From NCBI GenBank assembly GCA_947440895.1, contig CANETO010000013.1:1-13652 (forward strand): DNA of 13,652 bases, written 5' to 3'. Under the pieces are notes generated by a model, which worked only from the letters and a program-made list of their open reading frames with translations, was not told where the DNA came from and searched no databases. How positions within the stretch are numbered: the first letter of the stretch is position 1; each line of letters opens with the position of its first letter. A program made the position numbers and the translations under genes. Positions 1 to 7,246 of this stretch are shown in pieces. The DNA comes from Planctomycetaceae bacterium (lineage in GTDB: Bacteria > Planctomycetota > Planctomycetia > Pirellulales > UBA1268).

Positions 1-1
1 G

Positions 2-1717
2 GTCGGACTCGCCGGCGAATCACTGGTCGAGGCAAGGCAACTCCCTGCCCTCGTTGCCGGGCTGCACTCGCTCCGCAGCATGCAGGGGAAACTCTGCAAC
101 ACGGTCGCAGCACTCGAAGAATGGCACCGTGGAGCCAGCCTTCAGGATCCCGTCGCATCGACGGCGCTGCTGAGCATCCTCCGCGAACAGGCCGGCAGTG
201 TCCTCGCTGGGCTCTCCCAGCGGTGCGAGGAATTTGCCAGCCTTGCCGGGCGGAACGAAGACCTCTCCGGCCGGTTGCACCACGAGGTCATCTCCAGCCG
301 GATGCGGCCGCTCGCCGAATGCATCCGCGGCTTTCCGCGACTGGTCCGCGATGTCGCCCGATCGCTCGGCAAGCAGGTGCGACTGGAGGTGCGCGGTGAG
401 CAGACCGGGGTCGATCGCGACATTCTCGACAAATTGGAGTCACCGCTCTCCCATCTGATCCGTAATGCCCTCGACCATGGCATCGAATCGCCCGACCGCC
501 GTGTGGCCGCCGGCAAGCCGCCTGTCGGCACGATCCTCCTGGAGGCGCGGCACCGGGCCGGTGCTTTGACGATCACGATCACAGACGACGGCGAGGGCAT
601 CGACATCGAGCGGCTCCGGGCGAAGACCGTCACCAGTGGCCTCGTCGCCGGCCCGCTTGCTGACCAGTTGTCGGAGCAGGAACTGCTGGAGTTTCTGTTT
701 CTCCCAGGATTCTCCACCAAGGATGTGGTCACGGAGATCTCCGGCCGCGGCGTGGGCCTCGACGCCGTGCATCGCATGGTGAAAGCGGTCGGCGGCAGCG
801 TGCGGGTGGCCACGCAGCCCGGCCGGCAGACGGTCTTCACGCTCCAGGTGCCGATCACGATGTCGGTGATTCGCGCATTGCTGGTCGACATCGGCGGCGA
901 ACCGTACGCCTTTCCGCTCACCCGCATCGACCAGATCCTGCGCTGCCAGCACGCCGATATCCGCTCCGTCGAGGGAAGGCAGTATGTCGATCGCGGCGGG
1001 GTCTCGATCGGTCTCGTCCTGGCCCCGCAAATCCTCGGCCTCGAACCGTCCGCCCCGCCGCCGTCAGCCGACGCCCTGTCGGTGGTGGTCATCAGTGATC
1101 ACGGCCAGCAATTCGGCGTCATCGTCGACGCGTTTCTCGGTGAGCGCGACCTTGAGGTGCGTCCGCTCGACCCGCGGCTCGGCGCGGTGCCCGACATCAA
1201 CAGTGCGTCACTCCTCGAGAACGGCGACCCGGTGCTCATCATCGACGTCGAGGATCTGGTGCGTTCGATCGACACGCTGCTGACGGGACGGCGGTTGAAG
1301 CGGGTGGAATATGTCCCCACCCCAGAACAGCCAAGCCGTCGCAAACGCATCCTCGTGGTCGACGATTCCATCACCGTGCGCGAACTTGAGCGGCAATTGC
1401 TTCTGTCGCATGGTTTCGCCGTCGAGGTGGCAGTCGATGGAATGGACGGCTGGAATGCCCTTCGCGAAGGACAGTACGATCTCGTGGTCAGTGACGTCGA
1501 CATGCCGCGCCTGGATGGCATCGGATTCGTCTCGCTGATCAAGGCAGACCCAGAACGCAAGGACATCCCGGTCGTGATTGTGTCGTACAAGGATCGCGAG
1601 GAGGATCGGCTCCGCGGCCTCGAGGCCGGCGCGAACCGTTACCTAACCAAGGCGAGCTTCCATGACGAGACGTTCCTCCAAACGATCGTCGACCTGATTG
1701 GCGAGCCGACCGACTGA
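2..1717 (+). CDS. cheA: CheA-type hybrid histidine kinase with C-terminal receiver (WspE-like), 5' partial
   Basis: The frame is open to the left edge, so the start and the His-phosphotransfer domain lie outside; 571 residues are visible. Reading from the edge there is a dimerisation/HATPase core with the N box HLIRNALDHGIE (about 454-489), the G1 box DDGEGID (about 587-607) and the G2 box GRGVGLDAV (about 743-769). A CheW-like domain follows (about 860-1285). The receiver domain starts at RILVVDDS (about 1346) and its phospho-acceptor Asp lies in SDVDMPRLDG (codon 1493-1495). The Lys of the receiver is in YLTKASF. This order (CheA core, CheW, REC) is that of hybrid CheA-CheY kinases. The receiver (VRELERQLL, IVSYKDREEDR, FHDET) resembles WspE, the kinase of surface-sensing c-di-GMP control, as I remember that family. 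The cheB gene follows on the same strand after 57 bp, which supports one chemosensory operon. The visible kinase boxes are intact, so it is probably active. The WspE assignment, as opposed to a general hybrid CheA, is inference. Confidence 0.93.
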   Translation, partial: VGLAGESLVEARQLPALVAGLHSLRSMQGKLCNTVAALEEWHRGASLQDPVASTALLSILREQAGSVLAGLSQRCEEFASLAGRNEDLSGRLHHEVISSRMRPLAECIRGFPRLVRDVARSLGKQVRLEVRGEQTGVDRDILDKLESPLSHLIRNALDHGIESPDRRVAAGKPPVGTILLEARHRAGALTITITDDGEGIDIERLRAKTVTSGLVAGPLADQLSEQELLEFLFLPGFSTKDVVTEISGRGVGLDAVHRMVKAVGGSVRVATQPGRQTVFTLQVPITMSVIRALLVDIGGEPYAFPLTRIDQILRCQHADIRSVEGRQYVDRGGVSIGLVLAPQILGLEPSAPPPSADALSVVVISDHGQQFGVIVDAFLGERDLEVRPLDPRLGAVPDINSASLLENGDPVLIIDVEDLVRSIDTLLTGRRLKRVEYVPTPEQPSRRKRILVVDDSITVRELERQLLLSHGFAVEVAVDGMDGWNALREGQYDLVVSDVDMPRLDGIGFVSLIKADPERKDIPVVIVSYKDREEDRLRGLEAGANRYLTKASFHDETFLQTIVDLIGEPTD

Positions 1718-1743
1718 ACCGCTGCAACCTGAACCGCTGCAAC
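1714..1743 (+). repeat. 15-bp perfect tandem duplication over the cheA stop codon
   Basis: The unit CTGAACCGCTGCAAC occurs twice in a row (1714-1728 and 1729-1743), and the next base also matches. The first copy contains the TGA stop of the kinase gene; the second lies in the cheA-cheB spacer. It looks like a recent slippage duplication and slightly lengthens the spacer. No function is evident. Confidence 0.85.
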
Positions 1744-1774
1744 CGCCCACCTGGAATGAGGGAGACCAAAACCC

Positions 1775-2782
1775 TTGAGAATTGCCATCGTCAACGACGT
1801 GCGGGCTGCCAGCGAGGCGCTGCGCCGCGTGGTGAGCAGCCTGCCCAGCCACACGGTGGCCTGGATCGCAGCCGACGGCGTCGAGGCGATCGCCATGACA
1901 AAACGCGACCGACCCGACCTGATCCTGATGGATCTGATCATGCCGCACCTCGACGGCGTGCAGGCGACGCGGCAGATCATGGCGTCCACTCCGTGCGCGA
2001 TCCTCGTGGTGACCGCCACGGTGAGCGGCAACATCTCGCTCGTGTACGATGCGATGGGCTTCGGTGCTTTGGACGCAGTCGACACTCCCACGCTGGGGCC
2101 GACAGGCGAGTTGACGGGCGCGGCGGCGCTCCTTGAAAAAATCTCGACCGTCGCCAAGCTCCTGGGGACGTCGACGGATGCCCGCCGGCCCACGCACCCC
2201 ATCGAGGCCGCGGCCGCTCCACGATTGCTCGTCATCGGCGCTTCAACCGGCGGTCCCAAGGCGATCGCCGACCTGCTGCAGCCCCTGCCGCGGGACTGGC
2301 CGGTGGCGGTCGTCGTCGTGCAACACGTCGACGTCGCGTTTTCGCAGGGACTCGCCACGTGGCTTGGCGAACGCACCGGCCAGACCGTCCGCGTGGCCGA
2401 GCACGGCGAACGGCCACAGGCCGGTGCCGTCCTGCTGGCGGGCACCAACGATCATCTCGTGCTGACCAAGCACGGCACGCTCGAATACCGCGAGGAGCCA
2501 CGGGAGATCTTTTTCCGTCCCAGCGTCGACGTGTTCTTTGAAAGTGTGGCCGACCACTGGCGCCAAGCCGGAGTGGCCCTGGTGCTCACCGGCATGGGCC
2601 GGGACGGGGCGAAGGGCATGCTCCGACTGCGAACCTCGGGCTGGCATACCGTGGCACAGGACGAGGCCACGAGCGTCGTCTGGAGCATGCCGAAGGCCGC
2701 CATCGAACTGGGCGGCGCGTGCCAAGTGCTCGCCATCGATCAGATGCCGCGGGCCATCACGTCACGCCTGACGGCTGGCTGA
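1775..2782 (+). CDS. cheB: CheB-type protein-glutamate methylesterase (WspF-like)
   Basis: This 335-aa response regulator should remove methyl groups from (and deamidate) glutamates of chemoreceptors, resetting the signalling complex. Residues 1-110 are a receiver with the phospho-acceptor D53 in LMDLIMPHLDG. The C-terminal methylesterase domain (about 150-330) has the expected triad: Ser157 in VIGASTGGP, His184 in VVQHVDVAF and Asp277 in LTGMGRDGAKG. Two receiver positions are unusual. The acidic pair is Asn7-Asp8 rather than Asp-Asp, and the conserved Lys of the usual KP motif is Thr104 (AVDTPTLG). I recall the same VDTP motif in WspF proteins, which supports a Wsp-type assignment. The start is a TTG at 1775 because translation from there gives the expected receiver strand RIAIVND; a GAGGGAG purine run lies about 11 bases upstream and no in-frame ATG fits. 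The gene lies directly downstream of the hybrid CheA and probably shares its transcript. The family call is firm; the receptor target is unknown. Confidence 0.94.
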   Translation: MRIAIVNDVRAASEALRRVVSSLPSHTVAWIAADGVEAIAMTKRDRPDLILMDLIMPHLDGVQATRQIMASTPCAILVVTATVSGNISLVYDAMGFGALDAVDTPTLGPTGELTGAAALLEKISTVAKLLGTSTDARRPTHPIEAAAAPRLLVIGASTGGPKAIADLLQPLPRDWPVAVVVVQHVDVAFSQGLATWLGERTGQTVRVAEHGERPQAGAVLLAGTNDHLVLTKHGTLEYREEPREIFFRPSVDVFFESVADHWRQAGVALVLTGMGRDGAKGMLRLRTSGWHTVAQDEATSVVWSMPKAAIELGGACQVLAIDQMPRAITSRLTAG

Positions 2783-2790
2783 CGCCGTGC

Positions 2791-3630
2791 TTACGGAATC
2801 ACGAACCGGAACCGTTGCTCTCCGCAGCGAAAGTAGCAGGTGGGCGTCAGCCCGATGGCGGAGACCGACACCCACAATCCGTTGCGGGTCGTTTCGGAGG
2901 TGATCATCCACGTGCCGTCCCGCATCCGCTTGAGCTCGGCATGGCGGCTGGCCAGCAGGGGATCATCGAGTTCGATGTCGGCGCCTCCACCTGTTCGGCC
3001 GATCACGATCCTATCGGACCGCAATGCACACTCAAGCGCCCCAGGCTTCACCGATGCCTCTGCCAGCACCGGCCAGACCGTCTGCGGTAGGTGCATGCCG
3101 TCCATCAGATTGGTCTCTCGCCCCACTGTGGGCACCGCATTGGGCTTCAACGGATTTCTGAGCCGAAACCGGCGGGCGCCCAGAATCAGGATGGCGTTTT
3201 CGTGCAGCACGGCGCGAACACACCGCACGAACGTGCCATTCACACTGTCGAGGTCGTGCAGATGCCATTGGAAGCCTCCCCGCCATGGAGTGCGGCGAAT
3301 CTCGGCGTGGGCACCCGAGATCGCGGAGTCGTTGGGGATCTGGACGTCGCCGGAGGTGCGGCCGATCGAGAGTCTTTCCCGCCGCAGCCGCACGTCCTCC
3401 CCCTGCTCCATCGAGCCGTCATCCAGCACGGTCAGCACGGGCACCGGCGGCCGCAGGCTGGGCCGAAAATCCTGCAGGTCTTCGGGGGCATACTTCGGCT
3501 CACCACTCCGGCCAAAGGCATCCGGCTCAGACACCCATCTCACGATCCGACGGTTGACTGCAAATTCTTCGATGACCGGCGGCAGTTCATGGGCACCGAG
3601 CTGTTCATCGTCTTCAAATTTCCCCGACAT
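2791..3630 (-). CDS. Tandem FHA-domain protein
   Basis: This is a 279-aa soluble protein with no signal peptide or membrane segment. It has two forkhead-associated domains, modules that bind phosphothreonine peptides. FHA1 (about 85-158) shows Gly90-Arg91, Ser105 and His108 (SGAH) and Asn131-Gly132. FHA2 (about 205-279) shows Gly211-Arg212, His230 and Asn250-Gly251. At the position of the conserved Ser of SRxH, FHA2 has Ala227 (ASRH), so its phosphopeptide binding may be weakened; FHA1 keeps the Ser but has Gly in place of the following Arg. The N-terminal 60 residues are acidic to mixed and probably a linker. The ATG at 3630 is preceded by a strong GGGAGGAG ribosome-binding sequence. The stop lies 8 bp from the cheB stop in convergent orientation. 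The amidase gene lies 58 bp upstream on the same strand, so co-transcription is possible. No Ser/Thr kinase gene is in the window, so the partner is unknown. Confidence 0.9.
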   Translation of the reverse strand: MSGKFEDDEQLGAHELPPVIEEFAVNRRIVRWVSEPDAFGRSGEPKYAPEDLQDFRPSLRPPVPVLTVLDDGSMEQGEDVRLRRERLSIGRTSGDVQIPNDSAISGAHAEIRRTPWRGGFQWHLHDLDSVNGTFVRCVRAVLHENAILILGARRFRLRNPLKPNAVPTVGRETNLMDGMHLPQTVWPVLAEASVKPGALECALRSDRIVIGRTGGGADIELDDPLLASRHAELKRMRDGTWMITSETTRNGLWVSVSAIGLTPTCYFRCGEQRFRFVIP

Positions 3631-3688
3631 GCCTCTCCTCCCGTTGCCTGAAGCACCATCGCGCTGCCGGCCGACGTGTGTCTGGCGG

Positions 3689-5284
3689 TCAGCGGCCGTA
3701 GCCCATACCAGCCAATTCTACGACACGTTCGGGGGGCCTGTTCATACCACGCTCGATCAGCCGCATCACTTCCAGCACCGTCCGCTCGGGCCGGAGGTGG
3801 TCGGTCGTCGGCAGTCTACCCGTGAGCCCCACCACCTGGACGCCCACGGGCAGGCCCCGGCTATCGTGATCGGTGGCTGCTGCCGCCTGCACGACCCGAT
3901 CCCGGCTGCGGCCACGGCCCGCCTCCTCGTCCGGTCGCACCCACGTGACCGGCACGGTCCCCGCCGGGAGATCGAGGAGATTGGCCAGCAGGCAGGGCGC
4001 CGCCGCCACCAGCAGGCGGGCCGCAGTGCCATGCCGCAGCGCCGGCAGCGCCGACACAGGGCAGACAATGGCGTCATAGGCTGACATCGCAGCCGCAAAC
4101 CTGGCCGCAAATTCCAGCCGCCGGTCGCAGAGATCGGAAAACGCCGCGGCCTGCCGGGGACCGGTGACCCGGAGGGCCTCCGCTTCGATACCGCCGCCCG
4201 CCGCCTGCGAGACAGCCGCCAGCAGCGGCCGCAGCCACGTCGGCAGCCCCGCCAAACGGAGCAGCAGCGCCACCGGCGGCATCGGTCGTGTGCCGGCGAA
4301 CAGTCGTCGGATGTCGGCACCGCCATCGGCGGAGAGGACGGCGAGGTGCAGCCACGCCGCCTCTGCGGCCAGGCTGCCCTCGAGGCGAACGGTCTCCACG
4401 CCCGCCCGGGTGAGTCGATCCACCGCCTCGTGCACCGCCCGCTGAACGGCCCGAGAGGGTTCGAGCGGCCCAGCGTCATCCCACCAGGCGACTCGCAGAC
4501 CACCGTTTCCGGCATGGTCGCGGCGGCCGGTGGGCATGCTGTCGGCGGTGCATGACGGAGCCGCGACGACCGCTCCGCCCGTCATTGCCTCCAAGGCCCT
4601 GGCCAGATCATCGACCTCCCGGGCCAGAAATCCCGCTCGCGGCCTCACGACCGTCAGATGGGGCAGCGTGTCGAAGGCGCCGCCGTCTCCCAGCACGACC
4701 GACCGCGGCAGAAATCCAGCGATGCCGCAGGCATGCGCTGGCTGCCGAATGCTCCCGGCGAGATCGGTGCCCACGGCCAGCGGCACCACACCGGCGGCGA
4801 CCAACGCAGCGTCACCACCACTGGAACCCCCCGGCCCCCGGGCGGCGTTGAACGGATGGTTGGTGCGGCCCCATACCGGGTTGTCGGTCTCGTGGAGATA
4901 CATCGCCTGGGGAATATTCCCTTTGCCCACGATGATCGCGCCGGCAGCACGCAACCGAGTAACGATCGCTGCATCCGACCCGTCGAGGTCGCCTCGTCGC
5001 GATGGAATGCCGAGGCTTGTGACCAGCCCCGCCACGGCAAAGCATTCCTTCACACTCACCGGCACCCCGGCCAGCGGCATGTGGATCGACTGCTCCCGCA
5101 GGCGGGACTCCAGCCGTTCCACCTCGGCGTCGGCAGCCACGTGCCGCGGCTGCACCAGAGCGTTCAGGCTAGCGTGCGTGGCACGATGCCGCGCGACGTG
5201 GTCCGCCAACACCTCTCTCGGTCGGGCCCGGCCAGAGGCCACGTCATCCGCGATGCTCACCGCCGATGCTGCCACTGCGTTCAC
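3689..5284 (-). CDS. Amidase-signature family hydrolase (FAAH/GatA superfamily)
   Basis: This 531-aa enzyme should hydrolyse a carboxamide bond. The Ser-cisSer-Lys triad is complete: Lys79 (VSVKECF), Ser154 (GPGGSSGGD) and Ser178 (TDLAGSIRQPA). The spacings of 75 and 24 residues match those of mammalian fatty acid amide hydrolase. VKECF rather than the VKD common in GatA, and the lack of any gatB or gatC nearby, argue against a role in Glu-tRNA(Gln) amidation. The natural substrate cannot be read from the sequence. No signal peptide or membrane helix is evident, so it is probably cytoplasmic. The start is a GTG at 5284: no in-frame ATG exists between it and the upstream gene, and the codons before it lie too close to that gene's stop for a longer protein. 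Another GTG three codons in is a possible alternative. The ribosome-binding sequence is poor (a G run only). The upstream membrane-protein gene ends 61 bp away and the FHA gene follows 58 bp after the stop. Confidence 0.93.
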   Translation of the reverse strand: MNAVAASAVSIADDVASGRARPREVLADHVARHRATHASLNALVQPRHVAADAEVERLESRLREQSIHMPLAGVPVSVKECFAVAGLVTSLGIPSRRGDLDGSDAAIVTRLRAAGAIIVGKGNIPQAMYLHETDNPVWGRTNHPFNAARGPGGSSGGDAALVAAGVVPLAVGTDLAGSIRQPAHACGIAGFLPRSVVLGDGGAFDTLPHLTVVRPRAGFLAREVDDLARALEAMTGGAVVAAPSCTADSMPTGRRDHAGNGGLRVAWWDDAGPLEPSRAVQRAVHEAVDRLTRAGVETVRLEGSLAAEAAWLHLAVLSADGGADIRRLFAGTRPMPPVALLLRLAGLPTWLRPLLAAVSQAAGGGIEAEALRVTGPRQAAAFSDLCDRRLEFAARFAAAMSAYDAIVCPVSALPALRHGTAARLLVAAAPCLLANLLDLPAGTVPVTWVRPDEEAGRGRSRDRVVQAAAATDHDSRGLPVGVQVVGLTGRLPTTDHLRPERTVLEVMRLIERGMNRPPERVVELAGMGYGR

Positions 5285-5298
5285 CCCCGTGTTGCACA

Positions 5299-5314
5299 GG
5301 CCAGTGGACTGGCC
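5299..5314 (-). promoter_or_regulatory. Near-palindrome upstream of the amidase start
   Basis: GGCCAGT-GG-ACTGGCC is a perfect inverted repeat with 7-bp arms and a 2-base centre. It lies in the 61-bp spacer, about 15 bases before the amidase GTG. It could be an operator for a dimeric regulator, or a 6-bp hairpin with a 4-base loop that affects initiation at a gene with a weak ribosome-binding site. There is no T-run, so it is not a standard intrinsic terminator. Function is inferred only. Confidence 0.35.
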
Positions 5315-5345
5315 GCCGCGTGTCTGTTCTCCATGCAGCGCCGGC

Positions 5346-7013
5346 TCACGGCGTTTGCGGCTCGGCCTCAGGCGTCACCACATCATCGGCATCTTCCGGC
5401 AGCGGGGCGATCGGCCTCATATCGGCAGCCCAGACGGAACCGCCGTCGAACAAGACGCCGGAAATGACCACGCGGCTCCCGGGGTCTGCCGGCGGAGCCA
5501 ATCGCGAGATGATCGAAACGCTGCGGTCGCTGCCATCCGCATTCCCTCCGGCGACGACCACCCGCGTGCTCCAGAAGGGGCCGACAGGCCGCGAGCCACC
5601 CAGGGTGGCGACCAACGAGATGCCATTGGCCCGGCGTTTCTCGGCCGTGAGCCACATCCGGCCGAGCCTGTCGAGATCCGCCGCGGACGTCTCGCTGATG
5701 CAGATCCTGTCCAGGAGATCGGCAGCGGCAGCGGGGGTTCCCCAAAATGGTCGTCCCGAGTCAGCAGCCTTCGTCTCGAGCGTGACGAGTTCCTCGTCCA
5801 GCTGAGTAAGTCGCTTGTACCACTCCACCAGCAGCCGATCGCGCGCGGGATCGGCTGGGTCGGACATAGTCGCCAAGTCATCGAACGCCTGCGTTGCCCT
5901 CTCCGCTGCCAGTTCCACGCCTGACAGATCGATCGGCGGCAAGGCTGCGGCAGTGGGGCCAACTGGGGCTGGGGCTGGCGGAGTCGCGGAGGCGACATCG
6001 GCCACCAGAGCATCGATCCCGGCCAGGGTATCAGACTGGGGCATCGGCGTAGGGCTGAGATCGACCACGACCGGGGCCGCCGGCGCGACAGCATCGAGGG
6101 CCGCGATCGTGTCGGGCTCCGCCGCAGGCTGTGGCGCCGCCTCGAGCAGAGGCTCCGCGGGGGCGGCCGGGGCGGCCAGTTCACGAGCATCCGGAACAGG
6201 CACGACGGGCTCGGCCACTGCAACGGGCTCAGCTACTGCAACGGGCTCAGCTACTGCAACGGGCTCGGCTACTGCAACGGGCTCAGCTACTGCAACGGGC
6301 TCAGCTACTGCAACGGGCTTAGCCACTGCGGGCTGGAGTTTCTGGGGAAGCAGGGATGCCCATGACTCGGGCACCTGGCTCGCAAGTTTGAGCGGATCCT
6401 GATGAAGTCCCCACATCAGCGCCGCGTACGTGATCGGCAGGGCCATCAGTCCGCCCACCCCCACACCGATCATCGTGCCGAGACCGCGCCTCTTCTTTCG
6501 CGCAGGCACTGGTCCCGATCCTGCACCGGCGGTGGCTGCTGACACCGCCACGGCCGCTGCCAGCGGTATCGAGGCGGGATCATCCTGCGCCGACTCCCCT
6601 GCATCGACCCATGGATCGACAGCGACGCTGTCTGCAAACGGAGTCTCATCGGTCAGCACGCCGGCATCGAACGACACGTCATCCGCAGCTGCATCGCGGG
6701 TTGGCTCACCAAAAGCAGCACTGTCATCGAGAACATCGGCGGCCGCACCTGTCTCCTCGGCGACCAGTTCGTCGTCGTCATCGTCCAACAGTCCCAGATC
6801 AGCCAGCCCCATTTCAGCGTCTGGCGGCGGGAATACGACCAGGGGAATGTCCTCCGCGGCCTCTTGGTCGCCAGGAGCAGAAGCGTCTTCGTCGAGCGGA
6901 TCGAAAGCGAAGGCGAACTCCTGCGCGTGATCATCGGCGGCATCCGCGCGGCCGTGCTCGGGTTCAGCCCGCGAATCCTGTTCCGGCAGGTGCCGGTCGT
7001 CGTCGGTCGTCAT
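5346..7013 (-). CDS. Acidic single-pass membrane protein with Ala/Pro-rich repeat stalk, unknown function
   Basis: I do not recognise a named family. The 555-aa protein has four parts. Residues 1-150 are strongly acidic, with a run LDDDDDELVAEE near 75-87. A basic stretch ARKKRRG (171-177) is followed by one hydrophobic helix (about 178-201, rich in Gly), then a DPLKL..LLPQKL segment. Residues 232-360 are an Ala/Pro/Val-rich stalk that begins with six PVAVAE units. Residues about 361-540 are a more ordinary globular-looking domain (WYKRLTQLDEEL, GRPFWGTPAAAADLLDRI, VVVAGG, VISGVLFDGG). The basic residues before the helix suggest an acidic cytoplasmic N-terminus and an outside C-terminus. I associate the helix plus DPL..LP arrangement with planctomycete proteins that carry N-terminal zinc ribbons; none is visible here. 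The reading frame continues about 200 codons further upstream, but that part overlaps the M32 peptidase gene and has arginine-rich shadow composition. The ATG at 7013 has GGGAG about 7 bases before it and is preferred. The amidase gene follows after 61 bp. Confidence 0.8.
   Translation of the reverse strand: MTTDDDRHLPEQDSRAEPEHGRADAADDHAQEFAFAFDPLDEDASAPGDQEAAEDIPLVVFPPPDAEMGLADLGLLDDDDDELVAEETGAAADVLDDSAAFGEPTRDAAADDVSFDAGVLTDETPFADSVAVDPWVDAGESAQDDPASIPLAAAVAVSAATAGAGSGPVPARKKRRGLGTMIGVGVGGLMALPITYAALMWGLHQDPLKLASQVPESWASLLPQKLQPAVAKPVAVAEPVAVAEPVAVAEPVAVAEPVAVAEPVAVAEPVVPVPDARELAAPAAPAEPLLEAAPQPAAEPDTIAALDAVAPAAPVVVDLSPTPMPQSDTLAGIDALVADVASATPPAPAPVGPTAAALPPIDLSGVELAAERATQAFDDLATMSDPADPARDRLLVEWYKRLTQLDEELVTLETKAADSGRPFWGTPAAAADLLDRICISETSAADLDRLGRMWLTAEKRRANGISLVATLGGSRPVGPFWSTRVVVAGGNADGSDRSVSIISRLAPPADPGSRVVISGVLFDGGSVWAADMRPIAPLPEDADDVVTPEAEPQTP
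6207..6332 (-). repeat. 18-bp coding tandem repeat, six full units plus a diverged seventh
   Basis: Units of GGGCTCAGCTACTGCAAC (plus strand) start at 6207, 6225, 6243, 6261, 6279, 6297 and 6315. Units 6225, 6243, 6279 and 6297 are identical. Unit 6207 (GGCC for AGCT) and unit 6261 (GGCT) differ by one or two bases, and unit 6315 is diverged and ends CTGCGGG. On the minus strand each unit encodes Val-Ala-Val-Ala-Glu-Pro, so a copy-number change keeps the reading frame. Such minisatellite-like repeats are prone to slippage and often vary between strains. Confidence 0.93.
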
Positions 7014-7126
7014 TGCTTGCTCCCAACCCGACACCGACTTCGGGGCACACCGCCCCGCACAGCCGCCATCGTGGTTCCCTGTGGTTGTTCCCGGTAGACC
7101 GCCAGATCTGCCGATGTCGGAAGTGT

Positions 7127-7170
7127 GATCGGCGGTCGGGCGAAAGTCTAGCACCGGCCCGACAGCGATC
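7127..7170 (-). other. Inverted repeat in the gap between the M32 peptidase and the membrane-protein gene
   Basis: The arms GATCG (7127-7131) and CGATC (7166-7170) enclose a second pair, GTCGGGC (7135-7141) and GCCCGAC (7157-7163), separated by small internal loops (GCG/AG) and a 15-base terminal loop. The 233-bp gap 7014-7246 otherwise shows no gene. A weaker hairpin (GCCC-a-GG/CCGGGC, 7185-7201) lies nearer the peptidase stop. Neither is followed by a T-run on the minus strand, so a factor-independent terminator is not clear. A structured leader of the downstream gene is the other option. Confidence 0.35.
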
Positions 7171-7246
7171 CGAATCGACGGCAGGCCCAGGATTTCCGGG
7201 CTACGACTCCGGGTCGACAAGCCCTGCAATCGCCGTCCCGCGGCCC

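Noticed and set aside
142..1092. A 316-codon minus-strand frame within the kinase gene
   Set aside because: The plus strand has intact histidine kinase boxes through the same stretch; the minus frame is Arg/Ser-rich shadow.
2771..2788. ACGGC/GCCGT inverted repeat between cheB and the FHA gene as a bidirectional terminator
   Set aside because: The stem is only 5 bp, overlaps the cheB stop and has no T-run on either side.
2840..4084. A 414-codon open frame on the plus strand
   Set aside because: It is antisense to both the FHA and amidase genes, which have full domain motifs, and its Ser/Arg-rich composition is typical of shadow frames in GC-rich DNA.
4530..5924. A 464-codon open frame on the plus strand
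   Set aside because: It is antisense to the amidase and the membrane protein and shows no recognisable domain.
6207..6332. The 18-bp repeat array as a CRISPR
   Set aside because: Units are directly adjacent with no spacers and encode a regular peptide in frame with the host protein.
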